Assembly: GCA_026874595.1 (NCBI GenBank)
Contig: CM049309.1
Span: 42,735,079 to 42,799,078 of the forward strand
Reading direction: 5' to 3'
Length of the DNA stretch: 64,000 nucleotides
Source: Sipunculus nudus
Taxonomy: Eukaryota > Annelida > Sipuncula > Golfingiida > Sipunculidae
Shown here: positions 36,751 through 48,933 of the stretch, one piece after another
Position numbering within the stretch: the first letter of the stretch is position 1
Layout of the letters: every line of letters starts with the position of its first letter
Made by a program: the position numbers and the translations under genes
Notes under the pieces: model-generated
Told to the model about the DNA's origin: nothing
What the model saw: the letters and a program-made list of their open reading frames with translations, nothing else
The model's database searches: none

Positions 36751-39417
36751 ATTAGAATAAATTAATGTTGCTTTTCAGTTTTCTTGCTTTCCTTATGTAG
36801 TTTACCATAATTGCTTTTACAAAAATGTCTGTTGCTTTGTACAGACTAAAAGTCTTGCATAATAATACATATTCATACAAGAAGTGCAAGCATGCCACTC
36901 ATCCAAGCATGAGACTCTGTATCAGGTGTTCCTTATTCCCAGCCTTGGGGCAGGTTATTTTCTTCCATAACCATGGTAACAACTTGTTGTCTGGCTAGCT
37001 ATGGCAACAGCTTGCAGTCTTCAGCTGTATAAGAATATTCATAACAGTCTCAAAAGATCAGGTTTCAGACAACAGATCTTAACTAAACACAACTATATAA
37101 CTGATCTACATATCAGAGGATTCAATTATTGAAACGTGGCTTTTGACCAGACATTGCAAACATACTAGTATTACATTTGACATATCACTATTGCCCCATA
37201 ATAATGACTATAATAGGATAATTGTCAGTATGACAATTGGTGTGACTGAAACTGCCAGCATGTATGGAGTGGAAATAGAGGTTAAAGCGCTCATATGGTC
37301 ATTGTCATGGCTGTTCAATATATTTACAGAAATAAACACTTAAATATTTACATGACATGCAAAAGTGAGGACATGGTGATTGCTCATATACACATAACTG
37401 CAGGGAATAACAAAAGTTACTGTATTTGATATTAATCAATGAATACCATGGATACAGTTACAGATAGGCAGGCAAAAAGTTTCTATAGATACATGTGTGT
37501 GTATGCCGGCTACAGGCAGAAGCTGCAAGACATTCAGGTGGGGGGGGGGGGGGGGGAGGGAAACAATAGTACATTGGACATTTATCCACAAATTTGTTCA
37601 CATTATACTTGTGGCCAAAAGAAACACAAGACAAATACAAACAAGAAAATTACTGCCCAGACAGTTGCTGAAAATACATGCATTGTAAGATAATGAAGAC
37701 TGTGACTCACACTGAAGTTACCTGCATTAAGAAAAAAAAACAAAAATCCTTACCCAGACCTTTGGTTTAGTAAATTAAAAAAAATTAGATATGTTCATAT
37801 TATAGATAGGGAATGTTGCTCATAACAAGGGGTCAAGGCACAGGACATCACAGCTACAGTTCCCTGGTTTAGTCCCTGCTGTCGCTTTGAGGTTTATATA
37901 GCAAACACTAGACAGAACCTCGTAGGTTTGATCCAGTGTTCCTTGGAGCTTGGTCTTGATTATTCATACTTACAAACACAGAGGTCTCAATTATGTCTTC
38001 CTTATTATACAGTTACCGTCATACAGTGCAATCCACAGACTATTGACCTAGCTACCGTTTAATTAAAGATAGAATTCAGTGTTTGGCAAGCTTGGTTTCA
38101 TATACATTGCATTTTAAAATGTTAAGAAGCATTCTCTAGTTGCAATAAAATCAGCTGTACCCATCATGTGCAAGTTTTTTCATCTAATTTAGTTCATATC
38201 CTCTAGTAAACGTATTTGTCAAATTATACTGGTAAACGTAACATTCACAGGGTACTTGATGATTTCATAGTCACATCCTATTGTCTAGTTAAACGATTGA
38301 ATCTATGATTTGATATTTTAAATTGATATTTTGCTTGCTGGTTCCATCAAGTATTGCTGTGGACTGGATGCTGATCAATCTCACTCCTAACAGTAACACT
38401 TGGTGGATTTCAGGAAATATACTGTATTGACAAATGTACTGCAATAACAGGCTGGTCCCTAGGTGCCTCTGTCACATGTGCACAATCATTTCTTGTTTGT
38501 TTTCCAACTTTTTAGTAGGCTTGTTTTAGAATCATTGTCAGTGTATACAGTTAACATCTTCACATCTGTGCCAGACAACAATTTTACAGCATTGTACAGT
38601 ATACAGATAAGGCATACTTCATGACAGCATAAAGCTGTGTTTCCATATGCGTGTATATATGCATGAAAAATCACTCATATGATTTTTAACTGTGGTGTTA
38701 CCATGTGTCTGTCAGCATATTATGGGTATGTACTGGATATTAATGAAAATTACTACAGGAGCATGCAGTTTTCATGCATAGTGTCTGTGTGAACTCCTGG
38801 ATGTTGGTTACAATATTTCACTTGTGGTAACCCTCAATTTGTGAAAGACTTACTAGATCCACTTTACCAATCTACTGAGTCTGACATCATCGGTGGTATC
38901 AAACTATAAACCCCAACCTTTACCATGCTGTTTCCTCAGTGCTTCAGGAAAATTAATTACTAGCCTTTCAACAATTATTGCATTGGGACAGGTCCACATG
39001 ACTTGACTGGGTGATTCATTTATCTGGGCAGAGTTTACCCATTGGACCCTCTACAAATAATGAAAAGCACTTGTATTGATACAAGTACTGACAATATTTT
39101 ATTAACCAGTGGAAAGTTTACCCTTAATAATTTAAATCTCAATCCTGTTTAAGGCATGTCAGGTTAAATGTACTTGACCATAAATCAGATGAAACTATCT
39201 GATCAACTGGCTAATTGTCACATAGTTAAAATTGTCACATAGTTAAACTAGTATGGCTGTTTCAGACAACTATCAGTTGTTTCATGAATTGTGGAAGGGG
39301 TAATGTATATTAAAGTATATTATTGAAAAAATAAAAATAAATTTGCTTTAGGCCAAAAAAAAAGGTATGGCTCTCAGGCACTGCCTGCATCAATTTTAAC
39401 CCCCCGCTTCAAGTTTT
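36751..39417. other. Non-coding DNA with a 17-base poly(G)
   Basis: Contains 17 G at 37540-37556 and, at 38633-38730, the second copy of the dispersed repeat seen at 26700-26790. No exon recognised. Confidence 0.5.
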
Positions 39418-40271
39418 TTAGCAAACCTGTGAGCTTATGCGATGGTGTGGCGTCGTCCGTAGTCTGTACGTCAACCTATACTATCTTAAGAACGGCAAGA
39501 GTTAGCATCACGAAATTTTATACAAAAAATTAGTCATCTAAAAAACTATCGGATTTTGCTGATTTTTTTGCTAACTGCATTTTCTTAGATTTTATAGGGA
39601 AAAAGCTAAAAAAGCTTTAAAAATCTTCTTCTCCTAATCTGTTCAGCCAAATTGTCCAATATTTCACAGACATGATCCCTGGAACAATCTCTCTCAAATT
39701 TGTTTGAATGGTTTAAGTTCAGTGATTTTGGCAGAGTTACAGCTAGTTGAACTTAGTCATTTGTCCAAAAAAGCATACTAAAATTACAATCTTAGAAAGG
39801 GCTGGAGCTATCATCACCAAATTTTATGCTAATGTTGGTCACATGAGTCATATCTGAAACTGAGGTATTGGTAGCGCCACCTGCATCAGCCTTTTTTTGT
39901 GTGGGGGTCATCAGTGCCCATATCATACTGACAACTACAAAAAACTTCTTCTCTGAAACCATGTGGCCAAATTGTTTAATATCACACAGAAATGATCCTA
40001 GGGTAGTGCTTTCTAAAGTTTGTTCAAATGGTCTCAGTTAATTGACTTTTGGCTGAGTTATGGGAAGCTGAATTTAGTCATATGCCATAACAGCCCATTT
40101 TAGCTCAGTGGCTACAAAGATCTTCTTCTCAAAAACCACTGGGCCAAATTCTTAAATCTCACACATTAATTATCCTTAGATGTTGATAATTCAAGTTTGT
40201 TCAAATGGTTTTGGTTCAGTGATTTTTGGCTGAGTTATGGGAAGCTTAACTTAGCCATTTCGCTTTATTTT

Positions 40272-41805
40272 TATGCCCCCGCCACAAAGTGGCCGGGGCA
40301 TATAGTTTTACCCATGTCCGTCATTCCGTCATTCCGTCATTCCGAAATGAAACAGTTGTACGGACTTTTTTTCGTAATGCCAGCAGATATTGGCCTGATT
40401 TTTGGTGTGTGGGCAGATATAGACCAGTTACAGATCGAGTTCGCGTTTCGTCCCGGTTGACCTACTTTTGACCGTTTTACGGCTCCTAAACTTAGAAAAT
40501 TTCATGAAAAATAGAAATATTCATGACAGATACACATGTACGGACTTTTTTTCGCAATGCCTGCAGATATTGGCCTGATTTTTGGTGTGTGAGCAGATAT
40601 AGACCAGTTACAGATCAAGTTCGCATTTCGTCCTGGTTGACCTACTTTTGACCGTTTTACGGCTCCTAAACTTAGAAAATTTCATGAAAAATAGAAATAT
40701 TCATGACAGATACACATGTACGGACTTTTTTTCGCAATGCCTGCAGATATTGGCCTGATTTTTGGTGTGTGAGCAGATATAGACCAGTTACAGATCGAGT
40801 TCGCATTTCGTCCTGGTTGACCTACTTTTGACCGTTTTACGGCTCCTGAACATAGAAAATTTCATGAAAAATATGAAATTTCATGACAAATACACATGTA
40901 CGGTTTTTTTTTCTCAGTGCCTGCAGATATTGGCCTGATTTTTGGTGTGTGGACAGATATAGACCAGTTACAGATCGAGTTCGCGTTTTGTCCTGGTTGA
41001 CCTACTTTTGACCGTTTTACTGCTCCTAAACTTAGAAATTTTCATGAAAAATATGAAATTTCATGACAAATACACATGTACAGACGTTTTTTCGCAATGC
41101 CTGCAGATATTGGCCTGATTTTTGGTGTGTTGGCAGATATTGACCAGTTACAGATGGAGTTCACGTTTTGTCCCAGTTGACCTATTTTTGACCGTTTGAC
41201 GGTGCTCTAACATAGAAAATTTCATAAAAAAGGTGCACATGTATGGACTTTTTTTCGCAGTGCCTGCAGATATGGGCCTGATTTTTGGTGTGTAGGCAGA
41301 TAATGACCAGTTACAGATCGAGTTCACGTTTTGTCTCAGTTGACCTACTTTTGACCATTTGACTGCTCCTGAACATAGAAAGTTTCATGAAAAATATAAA
41401 TTTTCATAACAAATGCATATGCTTTTTTTCCTCAATGCCTGCAGATACCACCCTGATTTTTTTTGTGTGGCAGATAATGACAGTTACAGATCGAGTTTGC
41501 GTTTCATCCTGGTTGACCTACTTTTGATTGTTTTACGGATCCTAAACATAGAAATTTTCATGAAAGACAGAAATTTTTATGGAAAATGCACATGTATGGA
41601 CTTTTTTTCACAGTGCCTGCATATAATGGCATAATTTTTGGTGTGTTGCTTGATAATGACCCGTTACAGATCGATTTTGCATTTTGCCCTTGTTGACCTA
41701 CTTTTGACCATACGACACCTCCTGAACTTAAAAAATTTTCCAAATTTTACAAATGTGTCTAATTTGCCCAAGGCGGGGGCATTCGTGTCGTTCCGACACA
41801 TCTAG
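40272..41805 (+). mobile_element. Helentron/HINE-like element, family 2 (ATGCCCCCGCC), copy 1
   Basis: The 5' end TATGCCCCCGCCACAAAGTG is followed by GTCCGTCATTCCGTCATTCC. Eight monomers of about 180 bp follow, marked by ATTGGCCTGATTTTTGGTGT; the first three are nearly identical. The 3' end is GGCGGGGGCAT, the inverse of the 5' end, then the hairpin GTGTCG-TTC-CGACAC, then CTAG at 41805 followed by TT. High similarity of the first monomers suggests recent array expansion. The monomers hold no GGTGGCGCCACC, unlike families 3 to 5. Confidence 0.75.
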
Positions 41806-42954
41806 TTCCATATGAGTTATAAACCTGCAAAACGTTTTTTGACTGATGCCACTGAGGCCAATTTGTTATATATTTTACAAGAATAATCCCCTGAATAATT
41901 CTTATAATAATTAATTGTCTTTTATGGTTCCGAAGAATGAATTTTGGCTGAATAATAAAGATTGAATTGAGTCATTTTACCATATATGTTAGCTGTGTGA
42001 AGCAGATATATCTAGCCTGGAACCAGTTTATCAGCATCCGTTACATCATGCCTTTCATGCCTTAGATTTCAGGTTATCTTTGGTTAATATTGACAAGAAT
42101 GTTTTTTAAAAACTTTTAAAAAATGAATGAAATTTTTGAATTTAGATATTCCTCATGCCAGACAATGTTTACAATCACAGATATAAGTTAACTCATACTA
42201 TTGGATTGACTGGAGCTAGCATCATGAAATTTAATGCAAAAAATTAGCCATCTGAAAAAATCTGCATTTCCTCAGATTTTATAGAGAAAAAGCTTAAAAA
42301 CTTTAAAAAATCTTCTCCGACGAAACGGTCAAGCCAATTTGTTCAATATTCCACAGAAATAATCTTTTATATCATCTCTCTCAAGTTTGTTCAAATGGTT
42401 CAAGTTCAGTGAATTTTTGCCGAATTACAGGAAGTTGAACCTAGTCATCTGTCTGAAAAAGCATACTAAAATGACAATCTCAGAAACGGCCGGAGCTATC
42501 ATCACCAAATTTTCTGCAAGTGTTGGTCACATGAGCCATATATGAAATTCAGGTATTGGTGGTCACCTGCATTGACCTTTTTTTGTACGGGGGTCATTGG
42601 TCATCTGTACATTAACCCATAATTTTACAGAATAGCAGGAACTACCATCCCCAGATTTTATGCGATAATCTGTTATATATCAATGTTGTGGGATTCAGCT
42701 TATTTATGAAAAAAGTTGCATCTTCAATTATTCTAAATATTTTGATAAAAAGTTTATGAATATGTCAGCTTGAAAAATGCATTTTAGCCAAAGTCTTTCA
42801 GTATGTGTAAACAGATTTGCCAACAGGCTAAGATTGTGTCTGTATATTTAAATAGGTTAAGAAACTGCCAACTGTTTCAGATTTGGCAATAGATCAAGAG
42901 TTCATTCAGTGCACCTAGATATAGGTCAAGAGTTCAGTCAGTGCAGCCAAGCAC

Positions 42955-43035
42955 AAGGCATGTGATCCCCTCATGGGTGACATGTGAACACCTCATGGGC
43001 ACCATGTGATCACCTCATGGGTGTCATGCCTCTCA
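42955..43035. repeat. Short minisatellite, about 27-bp unit (CTCATGGG)
   Basis: Three imperfect units, each with CTCATGGG and a GTGAC/GTGAT or CACCATG variant, inside family-3 copy 3. Nearby (42895-43200) GAGTTCACTCAGTGCA recurs at about 30-50 bp intervals. Confidence 0.7.
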
Positions 43036-43634
43036 GGGCTGCATGTGGAGCCAATCTATTTATAGCTTTGGCAGACTGCCAACTGTGTCAGATTAGGAAA
43101 CAGGTCAAGAGTTCACTCAGTGCAGCCAGGTACAGGTCAAAAGTTCACCCAGTCTAGCCAGGTGCAGGTCATGAGTTCACTCAGTGCAGTAGCTTGAGCA
43201 AGCAAATTTGTCACAGTTCACTCGGGGCAACTGCCTTTCTCACCTAAGCGTGGTCAGCCCCATGCATCAGACTTAAGGTAAGTTTGATTTATTGGCCTGA
43301 TATTTTGACCTGTCTATGCGTCTTTGATGGGTTTCTCGTTCACAAGACAGGTGTCACCACCTACAGTGACTTTTGCACAGTGTGTGACTTTTGTGCCTGC
43401 TTATTTCTATAGACGAATTTGATATATCATCCTGAAATTGGGCATATTTATACCTATCGAATAGCTTTGTCGTATACAAGACTGGTAGTGCCACCTACAA
43501 TAATTTTTGCACAGTGTGTGTGCCTGCTTATTTCTCAGGAGGGGTTTGATATATCAGTCTGAACTTGGGCATATGTATATATCTCTGATAGCTTGGTTGT
43601 ATACAAGACTGATGGTGCCAGCTACAATCATTTT

Positions 43635-44435
43635 TAGCTCAGCTGACTGTAAGTCAACTGAGGTGTAGGAATGGCGTTTTGTCCGTCGTCCATACAGATA
43701 TCTGGCCCTCCGTTAGCAGGGCACAAATCGTAACAGCTGGTCCTAGAAACTTCTAAGTGATAATTCAGGGAGGTCAATAAAAAATTTCCTTGGAAACCTG
43801 AAATTAGGTCACTGCGACCTATATCCTTTAAGCTAGGGGGCTTGAAAGTACCCCCCAGAATAGTAAGAAATTTGATACAAAACCTCTAATGTCTTGATAA
43901 TTAATGCATGGTTTGTCATGAATCTTGCCTTGAATATTGACCATGACTAGTTTTGTCAGTTCCTGAAACGTGGTGGCGCCACCTGTATTTTTTTTATTTT
44001 AACGAATATTTTTCTATTTATTTACTAAAAATAAACTGGCTTCAAACTTGATTTAATAATGACCAACCACATAAGTAAATTCATTTTGATTACCAGGGTC
44101 CAGCGATCTAAGTTGAAGGTCACAGGAGCAACATCTTTAAAAAGATTGTGGATGCACTGTAAATTTTTCATCTTGAACTTTCCAACGTTCACACGGCTTA
44201 CTTGCCTAAAGTGAGGAAACCTGTAGAATTTGAGGTTATCTGGTCAGAGGTCAGGGTCACTTTTTAAAAGATTGTTACAATAATCCTAATGCTGCAAGTT
44301 CAAGGATATTAAGTTCTAAGATTTTTTGGTCACAAGGTCATTGGTTAAGGTCACAGGACTGTCATTCTGAAAAATTTCTTTAAAAATATCCTTATAGACA
44401 AATTCAGCTGAGCGTTGAGACCCATGGGTCCCTAG
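43635..44435 (+). mobile_element. Helentron/HINE-like element, family 1, subtype A, short copy
   Basis: The 5' end is AGCTCAGCTGACTGTAAGTC. About 1.5 monomers share AGGGCACAAATCGTAACAGC and ATTTGATACAAAACC with 8910-10530, and one contains GGTGGCGCCACC near 43972. The 3' end is CAGCTGAGC, then GACCCATGGGTC, then CTAG at 44435 followed by TT. Inserted in family-3 copy 3. Confidence 0.7.
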
Positions 44436-44611
44436 TTGTGTTGTGTGCACCCATGCTAGAATTTCAGCAGTGATGTTTGTGTAATTGTTTCTTATTAAAA
44501 ATGTTTAGTACCTGCATTGTTCATATACATGAGAAGTAATGGTCCAGCATTGAAGCATTATACTTGGTGTATTTCCCAATGCACAGGTTCGCATTAGGCC
44601 TGTAGGCCTTG

Positions 44612-45129
44612 TTTTCCGATTGTCATCTTTCAAGAAGATAAAATAATACAATTTTGATAATTTTTCCTTTGTTATGTAGTGCTTTTACCTGTTTAGAAAA
44701 AAAATTATGTAATTATCATGCTTTTACCGGATCATATGACATTTTTTCGAAACATATAAAAAAGGTTATAAAAAAGAACCTGCCCAACCACACTAATTTC
44801 TGAAATAAAGTGCCTGAGACAATACCTTTTTATTGGCCTTAGTTTAATTTTGACTCAATAAAAAATAAAGGACATAGTCTTGGAATCTAAAGTATAATGG
44901 AACATATGTATCATATAATGTGTCGTATTGTTGAGAAAGAATCCTGACATGTATTGTATCGCAAGAAAATAAATTGATCATTACACCCTTATTCAGCCTC
45001 TGTGAGGTACAGGTCCTGACCAGGCAAACACCAGAGCAACACCCCAGATACAGCGTGGTAATGATATTGATGGAGACATATATGTGCACATGTACATTCC
45101 CATCAGACCCATTTTTCTCGTCATTTCAG
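44612..45129 (+). other. End of the intron upstream of the first coding exon
   Basis: AT-rich intronic sequence that becomes more balanced in the last 130 bases. It ends in the acceptor CGTCATTTCAG, a pyrimidine-rich tract with AG at 45128-45129. Confidence 0.5.
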
Positions 45130-45139
45130 AGCCTTGAGG

Positions 45140-45256
45140 ATGATGGGGCGACGTTACTTTGTGCTGATGGTGGCTGTCGTGCTGCTGTCGGTCATCATGG
45201 TGGTTCATTATCGATTTACACCCGTCATACCTCACGGTATCATTCGAGTATTTAAG
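45140..45256 (+). CDS. First coding exon of a type II membrane protein (signal-anchor)
   Basis: Thirty-nine codons from ATG at 45140 to an AAG|GTAACT donor. Residues 4-5 are RR; residues 6-22 are a continuous hydrophobic segment (YFVLMVAVVLLSVIMVV); then HYRF and a short polar tail ending VFK. A short basic N-terminus before an uncleaved-looking hydrophobic stretch fits a type II signal-anchor, as in Golgi glycosyltransferases and sulfotransferases. A signal peptide is possible but no good cleavage site is visible. Two ATGs are adjacent; the second (45143) has the better context (A at -3, G at +4). The exon begins at the acceptor 45129/45130, so at least one upstream exon exists. The donor is in phase 0, matching every downstream exon. 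The enzyme class cannot be told, as no catalytic domain lies in the window. Confidence 0.7.
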
Positions 45257-45949
45257 GTAACTGCATGATTGATCATAAAATTTGGTCTTTAATGCATCTG
45301 TTGCACATGTTAATACATGCAAGTTTGAGTCAGTCTAAAAAAATCTTTAAGTAAATTAAGTATAATGTAATGGATAATGTGAAAAAACCTCCATAAATGC
45401 AGAATAAGGATCTATCATGAGTTTCAACCTTAAAAAGTTGAAGCCAAACCATTATTAATTTGTAGGTAATCTTTTTGCAGTCAAGGCTCAGTTATAAATT
45501 CTAAGAGATCAAGTTACAGCAAATGTCCTTGGACAACTTTTGATTTAGACTTCAGATTAACTTAAAATAAATTTAAAAATATCATTATTTTCATTTATTT
45601 AAAAGAAATTTTCAGGTAATCATTCTTCAGATAATTTAGGCTGAACTGTATGTAATTTATTTACAGAGGTAATATCAGCTCTTGTTGTGACTTCCCAGAC
45701 TCTTAAATTATAGTTGTTATCAAGTTAAAAACATCAGATGAAATGTATTCAAGTGTACATAAGAGTGGTCAAACCAACCACTCTTGCTGAAAATGTAGGT
45801 GGTGTCACCTATGCAGGTATATGTGTGGTTATCATTCACAAAGATCCAAACATTCACACAGTTATGTCAAATTGTGTTTGAAGGGCTTACATTAATACAT
45901 GAAACAAGCATGTAAAGCACAGAAAAACTCTGGCAGCACCATAGACATT
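45257..45949. other. Intron sequence, nothing recognised
   Basis: Start of a 12.9-kb intron. A remnant phrase, TGTAGGTGGTGTCACCTATG (about 45797), resembles the degraded palindrome of the Helentron-like monomers but has no other support. Confidence 0.45.
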
Positions 45950-46170
45950 TAGGGCCTTGACAGTCGAGGGGTAAAATGCTTGGCTCTCTCTGCTGGCGAC
46001 CAAGGTTCATTCCCCGGCGTGGCTATGAGAGTGGGTTGACAACTTGTAGTTGCCTGGCCAAGGCTTGTGGTTTTCCCCTGTTCTACAGTTTCCTCTATCT
46101 CTGCAGACTAATAAAAGCCCTCATCTGCGCCATGGAGAGTGCCTTGATTAGTTACAATAACTATTTTTAC
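45950..46170 (+). mobile_element. tRNA-derived SINE, a second family
   Basis: GGCCTTGACAGTCGAGGGGT followed by AAAATGCTTGG resembles a tRNA A-box region. GGTTCATTCCCCGG, about 45 bases later, resembles a B box. The body includes GGCTTGTGGTTTTCCCC and TTCTACAGTTTCCTC. It differs from the family at 11720 and 17938. It is unlikely to be a functional tRNA because the arms do not pair convincingly. Confidence 0.6.
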
Positions 46171-47645
46171 AATCCATGTTATTATGAATAAGTTTATATT
46201 TGAAGGATGTTTTTCGGGGACATTTGCCAGGATGCACACATGTGACATGTGAAACCCAACAAGTAGGGGCCACTGAGTCAAGAGGGGGAAAATGATCATC
46301 TCTGCATACTTGTTTTTGAAAGTTCACTTATCTCTAAGTGACAGCACAGTTAATGCTGTAGTTTGATTGAACAGAAGCAGTGGAATTCAGCAGAGGAGGC
46401 TGCTGCAGCAGGCTGTACATGCTGGTTTATACAGCTGTCCCTGGGCATGAATATAAAGTGTATCAAAATAAACCCTGCTTGATGCATGGCTTTAAAGTCC
46501 TCACAATAAAAGTGCAGTGAACAGTACAAACATCCAAATGTCAGCTGCTTAAAGCTGCAAACTGATAATACTACCTGGGTAAATAGAGGGACTGATCAGA
46601 CACCATGTCATGCATCTCGTATAGCAGGCCCACCAGTATTCTACCTTGTTAATGTAAAGCTTCATTTAATCTATACATTTATTGGGTGGGGTGGGGGGGG
46701 GGGGGGGGGTCACCATCATGCTTAAGTTTACAAAATAAAAAATAATAACTTAGGTAATTTACAGGAGTATAATTTAATATTTGTGAAATAATTAGAGGAT
46801 GAAACTTATGGCTGGATTATTTCTAACCTGGAGCATATGAAACTTTACATTCAGAAGACTTCTACTCTAAATATCTCATTGTATGGTTACCTTCAACCCA
46901 CTCAATAGACAGTGCTACTAAAACAGGCCAGGACATATCCTTAAAAAATATGAGATTCTGAACGTTTTCATTTGTATCAATTTTTATGTTGTCAGTAAAT
47001 ATAATCAATGATACCCCATTCAGAGCCAGGTGGCATATGCTTTATGATAGAGGATCAATTACAGGGGGCTGCAGTTTGTGGTTATTGATATTTACATGGG
47101 TTTCAGGTACAGATGTCAGTGTCCACTGGCTGCATCATTTATCTGTCTGTGTCAGCTATCTGGTTATGTGGAGCAACCATTCAAAGCAATCTTTAGGGGT
47201 CAGGCCTTAATGTGAGGGCCTGAATGGTTAGTCACAGCCACACAGCTGGCTTAATGGAATATTGATCTGTATATACAAATAAAATATTGCCTTCTAAGTA
47301 ACAGGAAGAGACACATACATACACAGAAACAAGTGTCCAGTGCAACAGATCCAACCGGTTAATGTCTTGGTCAATGAAAACAATTTTTCTTGACCATGCT
47401 CTTTTAGTGTTTAATTCCAGGAAAAAACTTATTTCTGGAAAAACAAAAAAACTACTTTGTAGTCATTTCTAGACTAACTTTTTAATGGCCTCCATTATTT
47501 AATTTAACATAGTATCTCAGTGAAGGGCACACTTTTCTCCCCTAGGTCCAGCTTGAAGGTTGTTATTGGGCTGCATTCATTAAAACAATTAAAAAATTTA
47601 CTAAATTATTTTTGTTCACACAGATATGTGATACTGTATAAAATA
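46171..47645. other. Intron sequence with a 17-base poly(G)
   Basis: A run of 17 G at 46693-46709 within a G-rich context. Otherwise nothing recognised. Confidence 0.5.
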
Positions 47646-47649
47646 GTCC

Positions 47650-47940
47650 ACCACAGCCCAATGGCTGATTTTCTTTCATGTGTGAAAACTCAACCACAAC
47701 ATGCTTCAGCTTTCCCAAATTCACAGGGATGATTGGTACATATGAGGGCTCCAGACCTATTGAATTACACACCTGTTGGAATTCCAATATGGCTGCCACA
47801 GCTCAATAGCTGATTTCCCTTCACATGCAATATCTCAACAATAACATGCTTGATCTTTCTCAAATTCATAGAAATGATTGGTACCTATGAGGGCTCCATT
47901 CCTGTCAAATTGCATACCCACTGAAAATCCATCATGGCGG
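47650..47940. repeat. Tandem repeat, two units of about 146 bp
   Basis: CCACAGCCCAATGGCTGATT (about 47650) recurs as CCACAGCTCAATAGCTGATT (about 47796). ATGATTGGTACATATGAGGG recurs as ATGATTGGTACCTATGAGGG. About 75-80% identity between units indicates an old duplication. Confidence 0.8.
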
Positions 47941-48933
47941 CCATACCACCATCTGACATTTTTGTATTGTACACATTATTTCAGACATATCTTCTTTAAT
48001 ATGATTTGAACCAGTGGCATCTTTTCCCTCATGCATATTGATAAAATCCTGTTTCTGTTTGTCATATTTTTGAAACTATAAACTAAACTTTTTACCCAAA
48101 TGTAAACTAGCCCACCACTACTGGAAATGCCTGGCCCTCTGAGGACCATTGTCTGTTGACATACCAGGATAGTTTGTGAATAAGTCCCTTTAAAATAATA
48201 CCTGTTTAGAGTAATCATCCCTCTCTGTAGTGTCAAATAATGCTCTGTCCATTAGCATAATTCATTTTTGTAGTTTAAAATACTTATCTGTCTGTATCAT
48301 CGATTTCTATAGTTTAAAATAATTATATATGTTACTTTAGTCCTTTTCTGTACAGAGCCAGGTAAGATTAATACCCAGTAGTCTCAATATTTCTTATTTA
48401 TTCTATATGAGAATGTCTGGGATTGCACAAATTGACATTGCTGTGCAAGAGCATTTGCAGGCTGCAGAATAAGACACCACAGCTGCAGTGGCTTGAGACT
48501 GCAGTTCTGCCGCCCATGTGTTATGGAAGATGTTCTATTGACATGCATTATGTGAAGTTTTGTTCAGGTTTTGTTTTATTGCTTTGCTTTAATGGGCTCA
48601 AAGTCCTTATCTCCTTACTGACAAATACACTTATTCTGTAAACCTTGATAAGGTTTTGTAATGTCTGAGGTAATGGCCATCTGCAGGCATTCTGGGGTTG
48701 TCATGACTCATGATGTACAGTATTACCTTTCTGATCTTGTCTGCAATGATTTAGAGCTGAATAAACTGTGTTTTATGACTAGACTCCTTTTTTTCATGCA
48801 GTAAGACATCAAATACTTGTGGTTATAAACAATAAAACCATCAAACATTACCAAGCACATGGATATGGTGATAATGTGGCATGTAGGTCTATATTACCAG
48901 TATTGAATAGTCATTTTGCAAGCATATTTTAAT
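47941..48933. other. Intron sequence, nothing recognised
   Basis: No supported exon or bounded repeat. Confidence 0.45.

Larger units (their letters stand above)
39418..44611 (+). mobile_element. Helentron/HINE-like element, family 3, copy 3, with two nested elements
   Basis: The 5' end GCAAACCTGTGAGCTTATGC is followed by GTGGCGTCGTCCG. The 3' end is GCACAGGTTCGC, the hairpin AGGCC-TGTA-GGCCT, and CTTG at 44611 followed by TT. The interior has monomers with CTCAGAAACGGCCGGAGCTA and CTTCTCCGACGAAACGGTC. It is interrupted by a family-2 element (40272-41805) and a family-1 element (43635-44435). The 5' and 3' ends only pair up if both inserts are skipped. Confidence 0.65.

Noticed and set aside
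37439-37693. Overlapping open frames on both strands through the poly(G) at 37540
   Set aside because: They owe their length to a stop-free G/C homopolymer giving poly-G or poly-P; no real protein.
45955-46030. Functional tRNA gene
   Set aside because: A- and B-box-like motifs exist, but the acceptor and anticodon arms do not pair well and a SINE body follows.
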